A program made the position numbers and the translations under genes. DNA of 64,000 nucleotides, taken from VBAU01 sp036005185 (GTDB lineage: Bacteria > Bacteroidota > Bacteroidia > Chitinophagales > Chitinophagaceae). Of this stretch, positions 61,852 through 64,000 are shown piece by piece. The notes below the pieces were generated by a model. It ran no database searches, had not been told where the DNA came from, and was given only the letters and a program-made list of their open reading frames with translations. Position 1 is the first letter of the stretch, and each line of letters begins with the position of its first letter. The stretch lies in assembly GCA_036005185.1 (NCBI GenBank), contig DASYQS010000064.1:62001-126000 (forward strand), in the 5' to 3' direction.

Positions 61852-62517
61852 ATGAAAACAATTACAATCGAAGGACAACTGAGGACCGAACTTGGCAAAG
61901 GAGCCACCCGCCAACTTCGCTCTCAGGGAAATGTGCCTGGTGTAATTTACGGGGGTGCAAAGGAGATTAATTTTTCTGCTCCTGCCATGGCATTTAAGCC
62001 ATTAGTATATACACCGGATTTTCAGTTTGCTGAAATAAAACTGAATGGCGACACGTATAAATGTATTATGAAGGATCTGCAGTTCGATAAGGTCACGGAT
62101 CAGCTGATTCATGTGGATTTGCTTGAACTGGTTGAAGACAAAAAAGTAATTGCAAGCATTCCGTTGAAATTTGTAGGCAGTCCTGTTGGAGTTAAAGAGG
62201 GTGGTAAGCTTCATATTAAAATGAAAGCACTAAAAGTGAAAACTTATCCAAAGTATTTACGGGAGCATATTGAAGTGAATATTGACAATCTTGAATTGAA
62301 TGGGAACGTTCGAGTAGAGGATGTACAGGTAGAGCATTATGAAATCATGAATTCACCTCGTATTCCTATTGCTTCTGTAACGCTTACAAGGGAATTGAAA
62401 CAGGAAGAAGCTGCTGCGCCAACCGGAGCTGCAGCCCCCGCTGCCACTGGTGCGGCTGGTACCACGCCCGCTCCTGCTATTGCAGCGCCAGCGCCTGCTG
62501 CAACTGGCAAAAAATAA
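61852..62517 (+). CDS. rplY: 50S ribosomal protein L25 (general stress protein Ctc type)
   Basis: The 221-residue protein has the L25 N-terminal domain (GQLRTELGKGATRQLRSQGNVPGVIYG, DLQFDKVTDQLIHVDLLEL) and the TL5/Ctc C-terminal domain (IPLKFVGSPVGVKEGGKLHIKMKALKVKTYPKYLREHIEVNIDNLELN). A low-complexity Ala/Pro/Thr tail of about 40 residues follows. It binds 5S rRNA. The tail is common in Bacteroidota L25. Confidence 0.95.
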   Translation: MKTITIEGQLRTELGKGATRQLRSQGNVPGVIYGGAKEINFSAPAMAFKPLVYTPDFQFAEIKLNGDTYKCIMKDLQFDKVTDQLIHVDLLELVEDKKVIASIPLKFVGSPVGVKEGGKLHIKMKALKVKTYPKYLREHIEVNIDNLELNGNVRVEDVQVEHYEIMNSPRIPIASVTLTRELKQEEAAAPTGAAAPAATGAAGTTPAPAIAAPAPAATGKK

Positions 62518-62536
62518 ATTGGTTAATTGAGAGAGT

Positions 62537-62565
62537 AACCCTGTCAGTAACGGCAGGGTTTTTTT
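62537..62565 (+). terminator. Intrinsic terminator after rplY
   Basis: AACCCTG/CAGGGTT stem (62537-62543 and 62554-62560) with a loop that can extend the stem by two more pairs, ending in a run of seven T. It lies 20 bp after the rplY stop. Confidence 0.9.
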
Positions 62566-62660
62566 ATGAAGCAGCTAGTTCTGCAATATTCAACTATAAC
62601 TTTGGCTTTGAGGTTACAGAAAGAGATTAACGATGAATTCAGAAGAACTTAAAAACCATC

Positions 62661-63239
62661 ATGAAATTTCTAATTGTAGGTTTAGGTAATACAGGCAATG
62701 AATATGCACATACACGCCACAATATTGGGTTTGATGTTGCATATGCATTTGCAACAAAGCACGGTAGTGCCTTCAAAACGGACCGGTTGGCGTATATAGC
62801 AGAGATAAAATGGAAAGGCAAAATATTTATTTGTATTTGCCCCACAACATTTATGAATTTGAGCGGAAAAGCTGTTAAGTATTGGATGGACAAAGAAAAA
62901 ATTCTTTTGGAAAATATATTAATTATAGTGGATGAAGTTTTTTTACCATTAAACAAATTAAGGTTAAGACCCGCAGGCAGCCATGGCGGTCATAATGGAT
63001 TAAAAAGCGTACAGGAATCTTTGCAAACAACGGAATATGCAAGGCTACGGTTTGGTATTGGAAATAATTACCCTAAAGGAATGCAGTCTGAATATGTATT
63101 GGGCAAATGGCTTAAAGAGGAGGAGCCTATCGTGAAGCTCAAGATCAACAAATCAGTTGAAGCAATTGAAATATTTGCAACCGCAGGTATAACAATGGCT
63201 ATGAACCTGGTAAATAATAAAGAATTTTCGATTGAGTAA
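62661..63239 (+). CDS. pth: Peptidyl-tRNA hydrolase
   Basis: The 192-residue protein starts KFLIVGLGNTGNEYAHTRHNIGF (catalytic His in TRHN), then PTTFMNLSGKAV, VDEVFLPLNKLRLRPAGSHGGHNGLKS and YARLRFGIGN. It releases tRNA from peptidyl-tRNAs. A TAACTTTG box at 62597-62604 upstream could be its own promoter after the rplY terminator. One deviation: VDEVFLP replaces the more usual hydrophobic-D-D-hydrophobic catalytic Asp stretch, but the Asp is kept. Confidence 0.94.
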   Translation: MKFLIVGLGNTGNEYAHTRHNIGFDVAYAFATKHGSAFKTDRLAYIAEIKWKGKIFICICPTTFMNLSGKAVKYWMDKEKILLENILIIVDEVFLPLNKLRLRPAGSHGGHNGLKSVQESLQTTEYARLRFGIGNNYPKGMQSEYVLGKWLKEEEPIVKLKINKSVEAIEIFATAGITMAMNLVNNKEFSIE

Positions 63240-63433
63240 AAGATCTTTTCTAGTTTTTTAACTTAGCAAGTTTGTTTTATGTTTGTTATGATTAATGAGA
63301 GGTATTACTTATTTTAGCACCCCCGACCAAAAAATTTTTCCCTCTAGAATCCAATGTTTTTGATGAAAACCTGAATATATGGGATAGCAAACCTATGAGG
63401 TATCCGATGTATTTACTTAAAACCACCTGATTT

Positions 63434-64000
63434 ATGAAGATTTTCTGCGTAGGTCGTAATTATGTGGCTCATGCCAAAGAACTGGGTAATGAAATACCAG
63501 ACGATCCTGTTATTTTCATGAAACCTAAAAGCGCTTTATTACAGCCACATACTCCCTTCTATTATCCTGAGTTTACTAACGAACTTCATTATGAATGCGA
63601 GCTAGTTTTACGCATCAGCAAAAATGGAAAGTATATACAAGAAAAATTTGCCAGCAAATATTATGATGCTGTAACCACAGGTATAGATTTTACCGCCCGC
63701 GATATTCAAAATGAATTGAAAGAAAAAGGGTTGCCTTGGGAAAAAGCAAAAGCCTGGGACAATTCTGCTGCAATAGGTAAGTGGATTACTTTTTCGAACA
63801 TCAAGAATAAAAAGGACATTAATTTTTGCTTGTATAAAAATAAAGAACTGGTACAACAGAGCAATTCAAACTTGATGATACATAATTTTGACAAAATTGT
63901 TTCCTATATCTCCACTTATTTTTCAGTTAATATTGGTGACCTTGTTTTTACAGGAACACCGGCAGGAGTAGGTGAGTTAGTTGTTGGCGATGAACTCGAA
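63434..64000 (+). CDS. Fumarylacetoacetate hydrolase family protein, truncated by the window end
   Basis: 189 codons are visible from the ATG at 63434 and the frame is open to the edge. It shows MKIFCVGRNYVAHAKEL, FMKPKSALLQPHTPFYYPE, LHYECELVLRI (metal-binding Glu pair region), GIDFTARDIQNELKEKGLPWEKAKAWD and GDLVFTGTPAGVGEL. These FAH-superfamily enzymes act on acylpyruvates or 2-keto-3-deoxy sugar acids. The short N-terminus before GRNY is typical of the YcgM/acylpyruvase group. Nothing specific is seen in the 63240-63433 gap. Confidence 0.9.
   Translation, partial: MKIFCVGRNYVAHAKELGNEIPDDPVIFMKPKSALLQPHTPFYYPEFTNELHYECELVLRISKNGKYIQEKFASKYYDAVTTGIDFTARDIQNELKEKGLPWEKAKAWDNSAAIGKWITFSNIKNKKDINFCLYKNKELVQQSNSNLMIHNFDKIVSYISTYFSVNIGDLVFTGTPAGVGELVVGDELE

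Noticed and set aside
1..64000. Insertion sequences, prophage or plasmid genes
   Set aside because: No transposase, integrase, capsid or replication-initiator motif was found; the tRNA repeats are the only possible trace of integration.

Overview
The window comes from a Bacteroidota chromosome, most likely a Chitinophagaceae-type soil or plant-associated bacterium. The sequence is AT-rich. It has a SusC/SusD pair with lipoprotein signals. Promoters match the Bacteroidota pattern TTTG-N19-TAnnTTTG (clearest in front of the homoserine dehydrogenase leader and uvrA), and start codons lack obvious Shine-Dalgarno sequences. An outer-membrane protein resembling the type IX secretion component PorG is also present. 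Family assignments were made by reading motifs; no database search was run.

Region 1 (1-20,490) is a polysaccharide/glycoprotein utilisation locus. It encodes a truncated GH127/GH146-type beta-L-arabinofuranosidase (minus strand), a multidomain GH27 enzyme, a secreted HExxH metallopeptidase-like protein, SusC, SusD, two further surface lipoproteins, a GH127 zinc-cysteine beta-L-arabinofuranosidase, a GH51 alpha-L-arabinofuranosidase, an S9/DPP-IV-like peptidase and an AraC-type regulator. Arabinosidases of both anomeric types, an alpha-galactosidase-family enzyme and two peptidases together would suit hydroxyproline-rich plant glycoproteins such as extensin. That target is inference. A decayed amino-acid permease fragment lies between the peptidase and the regulator.

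Region 2 (20,750-21,050) holds tRNA-Ser(GCT) and two tandem, about 101-bp partial copies of its 3' end, each interrupted by a short palindrome.

Region 3 (21,186-44,947) is a surface-polysaccharide locus: priming sugar transferase, GT2 and GT4 glycosyltransferases, an ABC-type flippase, two Wzy/ligase-like membrane proteins, a Wzz-like protein and a nucleotide-sugar epimerase. Embedded at 22-32 kb is a tightly coupled run of four radical-SAM proteins (two with cobalamin-binding-like N-termini, two SPASM-type), four SAM methyltransferases, a possible flavin-reductase-like protein and a nucleotidyltransferase. No product is obvious. This is the best candidate for an undescribed biosynthetic system.

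Region 4 (45,049-64,000) is mostly housekeeping: homoserine dehydrogenase under a SAM-I riboswitch with its own promoter and terminator, uvrA, a PorG-like protein beside an orphan T9SS-CTD-like protein, an ElaA-like acetyltransferase, an M28 peptidase, a PhyH-like dioxygenase, rarA, a LuxR-type two-component system with a membrane partner, radC, and prs, rplY and pth, ending in a truncated fumarylacetoacetate-hydrolase-family gene.
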